Below are positions 28,398-36,742 of a DNA stretch of 38,564 nt, piece by piece. The stretch spans positions 1-38,564 of the forward strand of contig JAJFHG010000048.1 of the NCBI GenBank assembly GCA_021775735.1, written 5' to 3'. This stretch comes from Hyphomicrobiaceae bacterium (lineage in GTDB: Bacteria; Pseudomonadota; Alphaproteobacteria; Rhizobiales; Hyphomicrobiaceae). Within the stretch, counting starts at the first letter, position 1. Every line of letters starts with the position of its first letter. The position numbers and the translations under genes were made by a program. Below the pieces are notes generated by a model that had not been told where the DNA came from, searched no databases, and saw nothing but the letters and a program-made list of their open reading frames with translations.

Positions 28398-28766
28398 TTA
28401 GGTTGGTTTGAGTTTCAAATTGGCCAGTCCATGCGCTTTGACCTCTTCAGCGTCGCGCACAATCTGCTCAAGCAGATCAATGTATTTGAGAAACTGCTTG
28501 CGCCCGCTCGCTGTCAACTTGCATGTCGTATGCGGTCGGTTGCCTTGGTAGCCTTTTTGCACGACCACCAGGTCAGCCTCCTGCAAAACTTGAATATGAC
28601 GACTGAGATTGCCATCCGTCAGACCGCACAACCGCTTGAGATCACCGAACGCCAAGCCCTTTGGGTGTCCGATCAGTGACGTCATGATGCCAAGGCGCGC
28701 CTTTTCGTGGATCACGCGATCAAGTCCGTCATACGCAAACGGCGCTTCGCTTTTCTTAGTGCTCAT
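28398..28766 (-). CDS. Winged-helix DNA-binding regulator
   Basis: This 122-residue protein is a compact winged helix of the ArsR/MarR-like type (HTH_34-like): LDRVIHEKARLGIMTSLIG, then the recognition region FGDLKRLCGLTDGNLSRHIQVLQEADLVVV and the wing GYQGNRPHTTCKLTASGRKQF. It has no sensor domain. ATG 28766 follows GAGGGTG and overlaps the end of the membrane-protein gene by 11 bases. Such regulators paired with a membrane protein form a recurring cassette. The palindrome before its own operon and at uppS are the likely targets. Confidence 0.85.
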   Translation of the reverse strand: MSTKKSEAPFAYDGLDRVIHEKARLGIMTSLIGHPKGLAFGDLKRLCGLTDGNLSRHIQVLQEADLVVVQKGYQGNRPHTTCKLTASGRKQFLKYIDLLEQIVRDAEEVKAHGLANLKLKPT

Positions 28767-29373
28767 CATCACCCTCATCATGTGCAGCTTTGAGGAACGC
28801 CGCCATCAGCAATTGACCAACGCCAAAGGGCAACCCCATCGCCCAGGGCATCAAGACTTGGCCCTGCGCTGACAAAATCAACACAGTCACACCTGCCAAA
28901 AAATACCACGCCGCAACAATATTGATGGTTCGAGGCAAAATGCGCGTTGCAGCGAACAACCCGACAGCAACAAGAATTTGCCAAAGACCGGGCAAGGACC
29001 AAAGGGCTTCGGGCGCAAATTGGTAGAGAACAGCTGCAATGGCGGTGCCTGCAAGTCCGGCTGGAAAGAAATATTCAACCGCATTAAACAGCATGGCATC
29101 TGCCATGCCGCCGTGCAGGCGACGGGTGCGGGCAATCATCTCGGTGCCAACAAGCCCAATCGAGACGATGGCAACGATGATCCAGCACAGCAAAAATGTT
29201 TTGTCATCCGGAGCAAATACGTGCGGCAGTGAGGCCTGCGCCAACGCTGTGACAATAGCCAAGCCACCCGTCATCGCGATCACCGCAGGCCCGAAACCAC
29301 AAAACATATCGCCCGCAGCCAGCCGCGACCGAATATCTCCAAGGTCAGCTAATGCCTTATCCAGATCACCCAT
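28756..29373 (-). CDS. Multi-TM membrane protein of the winged-helix cassette
   Basis: This 205-residue protein has a short cytoplasmic N-terminus (MGDLDKALADLGDIRSRLAAG), about six hydrophobic segments and a charged C-terminal tail (HDEGDDEH). No motif names a transport or enzyme function. It is translated first in an operon with the winged-helix gene and uppS. ATG 29373 is used because it gives a usual soluble start; ATG 29409 is possible. It may sense the membrane state for the regulator, but that is inference. Confidence 0.75.
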   Translation of the reverse strand: MGDLDKALADLGDIRSRLAAGDMFCGFGPAVIAMTGGLAIVTALAQASLPHVFAPDDKTFLLCWIIVAIVSIGLVGTEMIARTRRLHGGMADAMLFNAVEYFFPAGLAGTAIAAVLYQFAPEALWSLPGLWQILVAVGLFAATRILPRTINIVAAWYFLAGVTVLILSAQGQVLMPWAMGLPFGVGQLLMAAFLKAAHDEGDDEH

Positions 29374-29388
29374 ATAGACCCCATTGTA

Positions 29389-29405
29389 ACTTTGTATTGC
29401 AAAGT
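29389..29405. promoter_or_regulatory. Candidate autoregulatory operator of the winged-helix operon
   Basis: ACTTTG and CAAAGT are perfect 6-bp inverted arms around TATTG, 16 bp upstream of the start of the membrane-protein gene. The same motif recurs at the uppS start (28352-28368). Confidence 0.55.
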
Positions 29406-29567
29406 ACATGAAATCACAGAGGATGCAAGGGGACAGGTCTCAACTTGGTTGATAAGCCCTCAGCACAAAGCGAACCGTCGATAACTCAATTGCGGCTATT
29501 GGGCTAAATTTCGCATTTGTTCTAGGATCTTTGAGTCATCTGCACGCGAACTTAGGACACTGTAAAA

Positions 29568-29954
29568 ATGCCTTTGAACGATCGACTGCGTTGGTGTTGG
29601 TTGGGCGCCCTCCTTTTAGGCGCCGCAAGCTTCGTTGCTGGATTGAGTTGGGCCAGCACATCCCAAGGACCGGGGTTGGATTGGATTTGGGGCGTTGCGA
29701 TCTTTGGCGCTGCAGCCATTGTCTACAATCTTGCGTTCTTTCTTCTGTGTTCGGTTTTTGCACCGACACTCGCTTCATTCGTCAAAGATGACACCGAAGT
29801 ACAGGGCGACGATGTCACCCACGTTGTTCACTATGCCGAGTCTGGCAATGACATCTTAGACTCCTACATTCGTGCCTATGCCAGCGCGCGCGGGGTCAGT
29901 GCCGTTGCCATTGTTTCAGGCATTATGGCCACGATTGCGCTGACGTTCTTCTAA
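29568..29954 (+). CDS. Small three-TM membrane protein
   Basis: This 128-residue protein has hydrophobic segments at about residues 10-30, 40-65 and 107-127, and a polar loop with acidic residues (KDDTEVQGDDVTHVVHYAESGNDIL in parts). No family is recognised. It stands alone, facing right, between two gaps without genes. The regular membrane pattern and clean ATG support it as real. Confidence 0.65.
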   Translation: MPLNDRLRWCWLGALLLGAASFVAGLSWASTSQGPGLDWIWGVAIFGAAAIVYNLAFFLLCSVFAPTLASFVKDDTEVQGDDVTHVVHYAESGNDILDSYIRAYASARGVSAVAIVSGIMATIALTFF

Positions 29955-30173
29955 AGATCACCTCACCAACAGCGCCGGACATGGATCACGTCAACAGGTC
30001 GCTGAAAAATGGATTTGCTTGGCGCGCTTTGTGGCTCGGGCTTGCGGACACACGCGTAGTCGTCAATTCAAGATCCGCCTTTGACGCATAACGGACAAAA
30101 GCACTATTGGGACTAAGGTGATTGATTTGCTGTTCTGCGCACATATGACGTCCGCATACTGAGGTTACCAACC

Positions 30174-30272
30174 ATGAAAAACATGATCCGTAGACGATGG
30201 CCGCTTTTTGGTGCAAATTCCATGCTAACGACTGGACGCTTCAATTTGGAAATAGATTGGGTCTTCGTATGA
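30174..30272 (+). CDS. Short ORF overlapping the DUF992 start
   Basis: It encodes 32 residues starting MKNMIRRRWPLFGAN, preceded by GAGG at nine bases, and its TGA overlaps the ATG of the DUF992 gene (ATGA at 30269-30272). This fits a small coupled upstream ORF or leader peptide. It could instead be chance. No family is recognised. Confidence 0.4.
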   Translation: MKNMIRRRWPLFGANSMLTTGRFNLEIDWVFV

Positions 30273-30751
30273 AAAACGTACATGTGTTTTTTTTAGCGAT
30301 ATTAGTCATCCTAATATCGACAGTAAAATATGCAGCGGTCGCACAAAATGCAAAATTAAAAGCCGGCACATTGACCTGCCAAGGCAAAGGATCGGTTGGA
30401 TTAATTTTGGGATCGAAAGAGAAACTCATCTGCGACTTTACATCTCTAAGCGGCGCGAGTGTGCAGAGATATGACGGAACGATAACTCGTGTCGGCCTCG
30501 ATATTGGTGTGCGTGGCAAGAGTGTGATGATTTGGACCGTGCTTGGATCAACCACCGAGCTTCCAGGAGCGGCATTGGGCGGATCATTTGCAGGTGTTTC
30601 TGCAGACGTTGCTGCAGGAATAGGTGTTGGAGCAAATGCCCTGCTCGGAGGAAATGACCAATCCATCGCGCTGCAACCGCTGAGCGTAAGCGGGGGAACT
30701 GGGATCAACATCGCAGTCGGTGTAAGTGGTTTGACACTCAGACCGAATTGA
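30269..30751 (+). CDS. DUF992 secreted protein
   Basis: This 160-residue protein has a signal peptide (MKNVHVFFLAILVILISTVKYAAVAQ) and then the DUF992 fold: AGTLTCQGKGSVGLILGSKE, CDFTSLSGASVQRYDGTI, GLDIGVRGKSVMIW, GVSADVAAGIGVGANALLGG and IALQPLSVSGGTGINIAVGV. The two Cys in TC and LIC form the conserved pair. These are small periplasmic or outer-surface proteins of alphaproteobacteria with unknown function. ATG 30269 is chosen for the signal peptide; it overlaps the short ORF upstream. Confidence 0.9.
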   Translation: MKNVHVFFLAILVILISTVKYAAVAQNAKLKAGTLTCQGKGSVGLILGSKEKLICDFTSLSGASVQRYDGTITRVGLDIGVRGKSVMIWTVLGSTTELPGAALGGSFAGVSADVAAGIGVGANALLGGNDQSIALQPLSVSGGTGINIAVGVSGLTLRPN

Positions 30752-30772
30752 GCGCACGTGATTGTCAGCATC

Positions 30773-30796
30773 TGACCCAAAGCTGGCCTTCAACGG
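30773..30796. repeat. Intergenic palindrome, GTCCGCTT family, right-half copy
   Basis: TGACCCAAAGCTGGCCTTCA matches the right half of the consensus (TGACCCAAAGCGGACTTCA) apart from a small cluster of changes. It is the only copy seen in the right accessory stretch. Confidence 0.45.
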
Positions 30797-30846
30797 TCTC
30801 ACCCCAGGCCGACAAAGCCACCTGCTCATGCCGCTATCGCATTTGA

Positions 30847-31233
30847 TCACTTTGGTCGTCTTCTTTTTTCTCTTATTCTTCTTTCTCTTAAATTAAAATC
30901 GCCCAACCGGACGCAACGCCCCGTAGATGGCAAACGCATGTAGCCAGGGATGCAGGATGTGCATTCTTTGTTGAGGCAGCCCGCGCGTACTGGAACTGCG
31001 CGCGCTGGCTCGGTTGATTTGGCCCCGACGTGCGACCGCTTCTTTTTCGGCTTGCCGACAGTTGGCGCAAAATCAGACTTTTTCCGAACGGTAGTACCGC
31101 TTGCGTTACCATCGTGCAGCGGAGGCAGGGCTACAAAAAGAAATGCGATTCCGAGAAATAAGGGCTTGGGCAAGCGCAGTGCATAACGCGTGGGAAGGTT
31201 CGGAAAAGACCCGCGCTGAAGATCTGATGACAT
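30847..31233 (-). CDS. Small secreted cysteine-containing basic protein
   Basis: This 128-residue protein has a hydrophobic export segment (about residues 23-40, PLFLGIAFLFVALPPL), a basic linker and a C-terminal four-cysteine patch, GCLNKECTSCIPGYMRLPSTG then RCVR, that looks like a small disulfide knot. The very C-terminus is highly basic. No family is recognised. The gene is on the opposite strand to both neighbours, and composition is less convincing than for the others. Confidence 0.5.
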   Translation of the reverse strand: MSSDLQRGSFPNLPTRYALRLPKPLFLGIAFLFVALPPLHDGNASGTTVRKKSDFAPTVGKPKKKRSHVGAKSTEPARAVPVRAGCLNKECTSCIPGYMRLPSTGRCVRLGDFNLRERRIREKRRRPK

Positions 31234-31499
31234 GAGCGGTCTGCCTTACGTCTTTGGCTGCCAAAAACTGTAGAGCGTTGCAGGTCTTTACCAATGGGAC
31301 TGATGAGCTTATCACGGTTTCCGCTGACATAGGCCGTCTTATCCCATTGCACTTTTACAGCGCATGCAGGAGATACGGTTAGATTGTGCTGCCTTTTTCT
31401 TCATCCCTGCATTTGATCTCTGTTGACTATTACGGTGACCCGGTTCCATTGTTTGGATCACCAACCCAGCTTTTCGTCATGGCTCATGGAGCGCATCAG

Positions 31500-33020
31500 A
31501 TGTTTTCGAATTTCGTTCGCACACTTTGTACCGCGGGTTTTATTATTTCGTGCGTTTCCATTGCAAAAGCGCATGAGCGGGATCAGATCCCCAACCTCGT
31601 GTCGACCGTGATTGACGGCGTAGTATCGATTTCAACCATTTCTCCTGCAAAAAAACAAAAAGGCGACAAAACCAAAACGGATGCACCGGCCAATCTTCCA
31701 AAAGACCACCCTCTTCAGGACTTTTTCAAAGATTTCCCGGAAAGCTCCAAAAAGAGCGATGGGACGCGTAAATCGAGCACCAGCATGGGCTCTGGATTTG
31801 TCATCTCATCCGACGGCTATGTCGTGACGACAAATCATACGATTACGGGGGCCACCAAAATTTTTGTTACGCTCGGTAAATCTCAGACGAAAACACCTGC
31901 TGTACTTGTTGGAACCGACGCTCGAACAGACCTAGCGCTTCTTAAAGTCGAGACTGACCAAAAACTGACAGCATTGAGTTTTGGAGATTCCAGTAAGCTT
32001 CAGATCGGTGAACAGATATTGGCCATTGGCAATCCTTTTGGGCTTGGTAACACTGTGACACAGGGTATTGTGTCAGGACTTGCGCGCTATATTGGTAGCG
32101 GGCCGCACAATTTCATTCAAACAGATGCAGCAATAAATAAAGGAAACACAGGCGGACCGCTGCTCACGCTTGACGGCAAAGTTGTCGCCGTCACCACGAG
32201 TATATATTCACCAAGCGGTGGCAATGTCGGCATTGGCTTTGCGCTGCCATCAAACGTTGCTGAACCGGTCATAGCGGCACTGAAATCTGAGGGCTCGGTT
32301 CGTCGCGGGTGGCTAGGTGTCAAAATTCAAAACGTAACCGACGATATCGCTTCCTCTCTGGGATTAGAGGAGGTTTCTGGCGCGCTTGTTACTAGTGTCA
32401 CACCGGGCGGACCAGCCGAAAAATCTGGCATCAAGACCGGGGATGCAATCGTCGAAGTAAATGGCCAAGACGTTGCAAATTCGCGAGATTTAGCGCGCAA
32501 AATTGCCGAGCTGGCGCCCAACGAGACAACCTCTTTGATCATTATCCGCAACGCCAAACGACAAAAAATCAACGTCGCGCTCGGCGCCTTTCCAACAGGT
32601 GAAGCACTAAGTCGTCGTCAGAAAAAAACCTCTAAGGCAAGCGGAAGTCGCGGAACTGAGAGTGGAGGCAGTGCCTCGCTTCTGGGAATGACCGTCAAGA
32701 CCCTCACCGACGCCGTTCGAAGCAAATACAAAATCAAAAAGACAATCACCTCCGGCGTGGTCGTCACTGCAGTTGATGCCAACAGCGAGGCTGCAACAAA
32801 AGGAATAAAACAGGGCGACGTTATTCAAGAGGCCAATTCAACCAAAGTTTCAAATGTCGCAAAACTGCGCTCAAAAGTCAGTGAAGTAAAAAAATCGGGT
32901 CGGGCAGCCGTGTTACTTTTGGTCCAATCATCATCCGGGGACACGAGGTTTTTAGCCCTCAAATTCGGCAATACAATCGATAGCGCTGAAGATCTAAAGA
33001 ACTTGGAAAAGTTAGATTAA
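31500..33020 (+). CDS. HtrA/Deg-like protein with Thr in place of the catalytic Ser
   Basis: This 506-residue protein has a signal peptide (MFSNFVRTLCTAGFIISCVSIAKA), a trypsin-like domain and two PDZ domains (about 245-340 and 400-490). His113 (VTTNHTITG) and Asp144 (ARTDLALLK) of the triad are in place, but the usual GNSGGPL reads GNTGGPL, so residue 217 is Thr (codon ACA at 32148-32150). It may be inactive or of low activity and act as a chaperone or binding protein; this is inference. ATG 31500 follows GGAG and begins the signal peptide; the frame is open from 31386. Deg proteins handle misfolded proteins in the periplasm. Confidence 0.92.
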   Translation: MFSNFVRTLCTAGFIISCVSIAKAHERDQIPNLVSTVIDGVVSISTISPAKKQKGDKTKTDAPANLPKDHPLQDFFKDFPESSKKSDGTRKSSTSMGSGFVISSDGYVVTTNHTITGATKIFVTLGKSQTKTPAVLVGTDARTDLALLKVETDQKLTALSFGDSSKLQIGEQILAIGNPFGLGNTVTQGIVSGLARYIGSGPHNFIQTDAAINKGNTGGPLLTLDGKVVAVTTSIYSPSGGNVGIGFALPSNVAEPVIAALKSEGSVRRGWLGVKIQNVTDDIASSLGLEEVSGALVTSVTPGGPAEKSGIKTGDAIVEVNGQDVANSRDLARKIAELAPNETTSLIIIRNAKRQKINVALGAFPTGEALSRRQKKTSKASGSRGTESGGSASLLGMTVKTLTDAVRSKYKIKKTITSGVVVTAVDANSEAATKGIKQGDVIQEANSTKVSNVAKLRSKVSEVKKSGRAAVLLLVQSSSGDTRFLALKFGNTIDSAEDLKNLEKLD

Positions 33021-33306
33021 TATTCTGAGATTTGACCAACCTGGTCACTGATTGTCGAATTAGGAGACAGGCAGATGAACAGGATACCGGTGGCGATCTG
33101 ACGATGATGGAAAAACACACCGCTGCATTACAGTGACGGAAGCAGATAAACTGGCGAAAGGCGGCTTCGCGCCGGGCGCGTTCGTCGGCTAGAGGTGGTA
33201 GGCGATCATCTCGTCGCCGCACAGTAAGACGCCAATCGAACAACGATGCACAAGCCGCCGTGGTGGCGGCGGATGTTCAAATCCACGAGCTCCGGGAGGT
33301 TAGCGC

Positions 33307-33462
33307 ATGTCAGGTGATCAGAAAGAAATTCGCGAGCAGCTTGAATGGCTCAAGCGTGAAACCAAAGCCGCTGCGGATTGCGCCCATAAGGCGATGTGGT
33401 ATTCGCTCATAGCTGCGATATGTGGCTTCGTACTAATTTTGAAAGCGGGCGGGCTTTTTTAA
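33307..33462 (+). CDS. 51-residue single-TM protein
   Basis: It starts MSGDQKEIREQLEWLKRETKA, an amphipathic charged helix, followed by a hydrophobic helix MWYSLIAAICGFVLILK and a short GGLF end. A very strong ribosome site GGGAGG lies eight bases before the ATG. The N-terminal coil plus one membrane helix resembles XhlA-like phage haemolysin/holin accessory proteins, but too little sequence exists to claim it. A small hairpin with a T-run overlaps the stop. Confidence 0.65.
   Translation: MSGDQKEIREQLEWLKRETKAAADCAHKAMWYSLIAAICGFVLILKAGGLF
33442..33460 (+). terminator. Weak terminator at the end of the 51-residue ORF
   Basis: AAAGC and GCTTT pair around GGGCGG and run into six T, the last shared with the TAA stop codon. 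The stem is only 5 bp, so the call is tentative. Confidence 0.35.
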
Positions 33463-33670
33463 AAGTTTTGTAAATCGGGTCACACACGTACGTAGTCACC
33501 AAAATTCTTTTTAAGCCAGGCCATGACGGGGGATAAAAGTGTCGCCCCACCCCTGAGTTCTCCGACATTCAAGTCGCACACGTTGATGAAATTGATTGAG
33601 ATCAATTCAGACACACGCGTCATCTCCTACGCTGAGGCCATATCAGCTTCAACCAAGAAGGGGGGATGTT

Positions 33671-33883
33671 ATGCGCATAGCCTTAACGCTCGTTTTGTTT
33701 GTGATATTGGGTGTAACCTTGACCGGAAGCGCCGTGATTGCACTTCTTTCAGCGCCTATCTTAAGCGCAGATGCTTGGGTGTTTTTTCCTTGGATTGCAG
33801 CGGGTGGTTTTGCTGTTGCAATTCTCGTCAGCTACTTCCTTGCAGGCAGCCTTCTAAAAAGTGCTGGCAACACTATGGGGTGA
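33671..33883 (+). CDS. Small two-TM membrane protein
   Basis: This 70-residue protein has two membrane helices (ALTLVLFVILGVTLTGSAVIALL and FFPWIAAGGFAVAILVSYFLAG). Proteins of this shape are common in Hyphomicrobiales and uncharacterised. ATG 33671 follows AAGGGGGG. It is convergent with the metallo-hydrolase gene. Confidence 0.75.
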   Translation: MRIALTLVLFVILGVTLTGSAVIALLSAPILSADAWVFFPWIAAGGFAVAILVSYFLAGSLLKSAGNTMG

Positions 33884-33939
33884 CGTGCTGAGCCCCAGCT
33901 TTCCTCGACCCACCACCCGTGCTGACACTCACACACCCG

Positions 33940-34593
33940 CTACTGCAAAAATGGATTGCTCTGGCGTTCGTTACCAAGTGTGCTTGCCGGGCCATGGCCG
34001 GGAATAAAGGCATAGGCATCGCCGAGCGGCAGCACTTTTGTTTTGATGGCGTTGATCAGCGCGTCATGATCGCCATAGGGGAAATCCGTGCGCCCGATTG
34101 AGCCCTGAAACAAAACATCGCCCATTAAAATAAGTTTGTGTTGATCATTCACGAACACCACTGAGCCTGGTGAGTGCCCTGGACAATGCAGGACTGAAAA
34201 CGAATGTCCGGCGATCGTCGCTGTATCACCTTCATCAAACCATGAATCTGGCGTAACGTTCTTTGCTGCAATGCCATATTCCTTGCCCTGCTTTTCCAAA
34301 TTCTCAAGCAAGAATTTATCGGCAACGTGCGGGCCTTCAATTTTTACACCAAGGATGGCGCGCAACTCATCGGCACCGCCTGCATGATCAATGTGACCAT
34401 GCGTCAGCACAATTTTTTCAGGCGTCATGCCCACTTCTTTGATCGCAGACTGGATAGCATCAAGATCGCCACCTGGATCAATCACCGCGCCCGCCTTTGT
34501 GACGTCATCCCAAAGCAATGAGCAATTTTGCTGGAAGGGTGTAACGGGAATGATTGCGGCTTTCAGGCCAGGCTTGTCTTTTGTTTCGCTCAT
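33940..34593 (-). CDS. Metallo-beta-lactamase-fold hydrolase, glyoxalase II-like
   Basis: This 217-residue protein has the metal-binding motif HGHIDHAGG (HxHxDH) near residue 65, further ligands at HCPGHSPGS and the Asp in ILMGDVLF, and a closing HGP in IPGHGPAST. Members hydrolyse thioesters such as S-lactoylglutathione or persulfides. The start PVTPFQQNCSLLWDD is typical of the YcbL/GloB-like subgroup. The true substrate is open. Confidence 0.92.
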   Translation of the reverse strand: MSETKDKPGLKAAIIPVTPFQQNCSLLWDDVTKAGAVIDPGGDLDAIQSAIKEVGMTPEKIVLTHGHIDHAGGADELRAILGVKIEGPHVADKFLLENLEKQGKEYGIAAKNVTPDSWFDEGDTATIAGHSFSVLHCPGHSPGSVVFVNDQHKLILMGDVLFQGSIGRTDFPYGDHDALINAIKTKVLPLGDAYAFIPGHGPASTLGNERQSNPFLQ

Positions 34594-34720
34594 TGGTGAA
34601 GGTGTCCCGGCTAACCGTTTAAACGCAACTCTGCTTAGCTCTTACCCTGTCGCGACGCACAGCTCTACCCCTTGTGAAGGACGGTGCTGGATTTTTTGAA
34701 TTGTTTTTTTTTAAGCACGC

Positions 34721-34996
34721 TTAGCGCTTCTTGGCCGTATTGCCTTTTTTGGCGGTGGCCTTGGCGGACTTCGATAAACGATTGAGATCGCGGTCACTTG
34801 GTGTTTTGGGGAACACCCGGCGCACCGGCGCGACAACCACATCACGTGTTATCGACCCGGTTTCAATGGCTTTGGTACCATCCTCGCCCTCAGCCCTGAG
34901 CGCCATGGCACCGATCACACTGAGTGTCAGTCCCATCATTATCGCAAAACGCAAAATACGTTCTGGCAACACCCGTGCTTTCGCAGCAGCTTTCAT
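34721..34996 (-). CDS. Small anchored protein with basic tail
   Basis: This 91-residue protein has one hydrophobic segment (ILRFAIMMGLTLSVIGAMALRA) followed by an acidic-to-basic tail ending AKATAKKGNTAKKR. No family is recognised. GTG 35002 is an alternative start. It is 127 bp upstream of the hydrolase gene in the same direction. Confidence 0.55.
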   Translation of the reverse strand: MKAAAKARVLPERILRFAIMMGLTLSVIGAMALRAEGEDGTKAIETGSITRDVVVAPVRRVFPKTPSDRDLNRLSKSAKATAKKGNTAKKR

Positions 34997-35124
34997 ACTC
35001 ACCCGTCATTTTTTTGGCCCGGGGTTTGCCCGGCCTACGAGCCCAGTCAGCCATCCAGACGCTGCTTGGTCAAGGTTGCAGCACTAACAGCGTAACCACG
35101 GGCGGCACTGGTGGCCGAAAAGAC

Positions 35125-35164
35125 AAAAAAAAAGAAGAGCCGGGGAAGCAGCCCCCGGCTCTTC
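35125..35164 (-). terminator. Very strong intrinsic terminator (minus strand)
   Basis: A perfect 12-bp stem, GAAGAGCCGGGG (35134-35145) with CCCCGGCTCTTC (35153-35164), is followed on the minus strand by nine T. No protein gene ends upstream of it, which points to a non-coding transcript. Confidence 0.85.
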
Positions 35165-35370
35165 AAACGCAAATCACGGGGTGCTCGAGGGCCATTGCTC
35201 AGACAGCCCGGAACATCCCGTTTGTTAAGCACAATCCCAATTCCTGGTTGGGCGAACTGGCACCATCCAAGTTTCAGAATCACAAAAGTCGTGCCTCATT
35301 GGGCACGTACGCGCCTGTCCCGCGCGTATGCCTCCTTCGTGAAAGGGATCAGGTACGCTGCACATAACCC
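35125..35370 (-). ncRNA. Candidate structured small RNA divergent from aroC
   Basis: The stretch before the terminator on the minus strand forms a chain of hairpins: TACGCGC/GCGCGTA (35308-35328), CGTGCC/GGCACG (35290-35307), CCCAA/TTGGG (35236-35252) and a larger stem with ACGGG/CCCGT arms (35176-35221). A promoter-like TTGGCA, 17 bp, TAGAAC lies at 35372-35400 on the minus strand. The predicted length is about 240 nt. It does not show signatures of SRP RNA, RNase P RNA or tmRNA that I know. No expression data are available. Confidence 0.45.
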
Positions 35371-35572
35371 CGTTCTACGCTGCGTCGCGGCCCCTGCCAA
35401 ACCGATAACAGGCTGATTTGCACCTTGCAGCCGGGATAGACGCCACTTAAGAGATGATGTGAGGTTTTCGGGCAGCACCAAGTTGCACAGACACTAAAGC
35501 GGGACCGATGACAGGCGCCGTCCTTGATTGGACGCAAAAAATCTGATCCGGCAACACGAATCGCAGGCGACC

Positions 35573-36670
35573 ATGTCACACAACAGTTTTGGCCATCTCT
35601 TTCGAATGACAACCTGGGGCGAGAGCCACGGGCCCGCTATTGGTTGTGTTGTTGATGGCTGCCCTCCTGGCATCGCCATCACAGCTGATGAGATTCAGGA
35701 CTTTCTCAACAAGCGTCGTCCTGGCCAATCGCGATTTACAACCCAGCGCAAAGAACCCGACACCGTTGAAATCCTGTCCGGCGTGTTCACCAACGAAGAC
35801 GGTACACAGGTGACAACCGGCACGCCAATCTCATTACTTATTCACAATGTCGATCAGCGATCCAAAGACTACGGCGACATCTCCGAAAAGTTTCGCCCCG
35901 GCCATGCCGATATTACCTATTGGCAAAAATACGGCATTCGCGACTATCGCGGCGGTGGACGCTCCTCGGCGCGGGAAACAGCGATGCGGGTTGCAGCTGG
36001 CGCCATCGCACGCAGAGTGCTGGACGGTGTCACGATCCGCGGTGGACTGGTCCAAATGGGCGCCCACAAAATTGATCGCGCACGCCTCGATTGGGATGAA
36101 GTCAACAACAACCCATTCTTTTGCCCTGATGCCACAACCGCCAAGGCCTGGGAGGGTGAACTTGATAAAATCCGCAAGGCCGGATCCTCCATAGGCGCTG
36201 TGATTGAAATTGTTGCGGAAGGCGTACCAGCAGGGCTTGGTGCTCCGGTCTATGGAAAGCTTGATCAAGATATTGCATCGGCGATGATGAGCATCAATGC
36301 TGTCAAAGGTGTTGAGATTGGCGCCGGTATGGGTGCAGCCGAACTCACCGGCGAAGACAACGCAGACCAAATTCGTGCTGGCAACAATGGTGAACCCATC
36401 TTCCAATCCAATCATGCCGGTGGCGTGCTGGGGGGGATCTCATCGGGCCAACCGATTGTCGCCCGGTTTGCTGTCAAACCCACGTCATCAATTTTGACCC
36501 CGCGTGACACCATCACCAAGGCTGGTAAAAACACGGACATTCAGACCAAAGGTCGCCATGACCCGTGTGTCGGCATCCGTGCCGTCCCTGTTGGTGAAGC
36601 GATGATGGCGCTTGTGTTAGCCGATCACCTGCTGCGCCACCGAGGCCAATGTGGTTCAGAGCAAGGCTAA
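35573..36670 (+). CDS. aroC: Chorismate synthase
   Basis: This 365-residue enzyme completes the shikimate pathway, making chorismate, the substrate of TrpE encoded in the same window. It has [34 protein letters not shown], the [13 protein letters not shown] motif and [15 protein letters not shown] near the end. It needs reduced FMN. ATG 35573 gives the canonical start [20 protein letters not shown]; the frame is open back to 35528. Confidence 0.97.
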   Translation: MSHNSFGHLFRMTTWGESHGPAIGCVVDGCPPGIAITADEIQDFLNKRRPGQSRFTTQRKEPDTVEILSGVFTNEDGTQVTTGTPISLLIHNVDQRSKDYGDISEKFRPGHADITYWQKYGIRDYRGGGRSSARETAMRVAAGAIARRVLDGVTIRGGLVQMGAHKIDRARLDWDEVNNNPFFCPDATTAKAWEGELDKIRKAGSSIGAVIEIVAEGVPAGLGAPVYGKLDQDIASAMMSINAVKGVEIGAGMGAAELTGEDNADQIRAGNNGEPIFQSNHAGGVLGGISSGQPIVARFAVKPTSSILTPRDTITKAGKNTDIQTKGRHDPCVGIRAVPVGEAMMALVLADHLLRHRGQCGSEQG

Positions 36671-36742
36671 CTGCCGAGACGGTCGGGTCTGTTACAAGAC
36701 CGCGTTCAACTCGGAGTCCTTATATTTTCGCGAGCTAAAGAA

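Noticed and set aside
33275-33285. GTTCAAATC as a tRNA T-loop
   Set aside because: The flanking five bases on each side do not pair, and no other arms are present.
35047-35283. 78-residue minus-strand frame near aroC
   Set aside because: It translates the terminator stem and its T-run into a poly-Phe stretch; the nucleotide structure explains the region better.
35125-35370. Identification of the candidate sRNA as 6S RNA or tmRNA
   Set aside because: Short local hairpins are seen rather than the single long interrupted hairpin of 6S RNA, and no tag-peptide frame or tRNA-like end is found.
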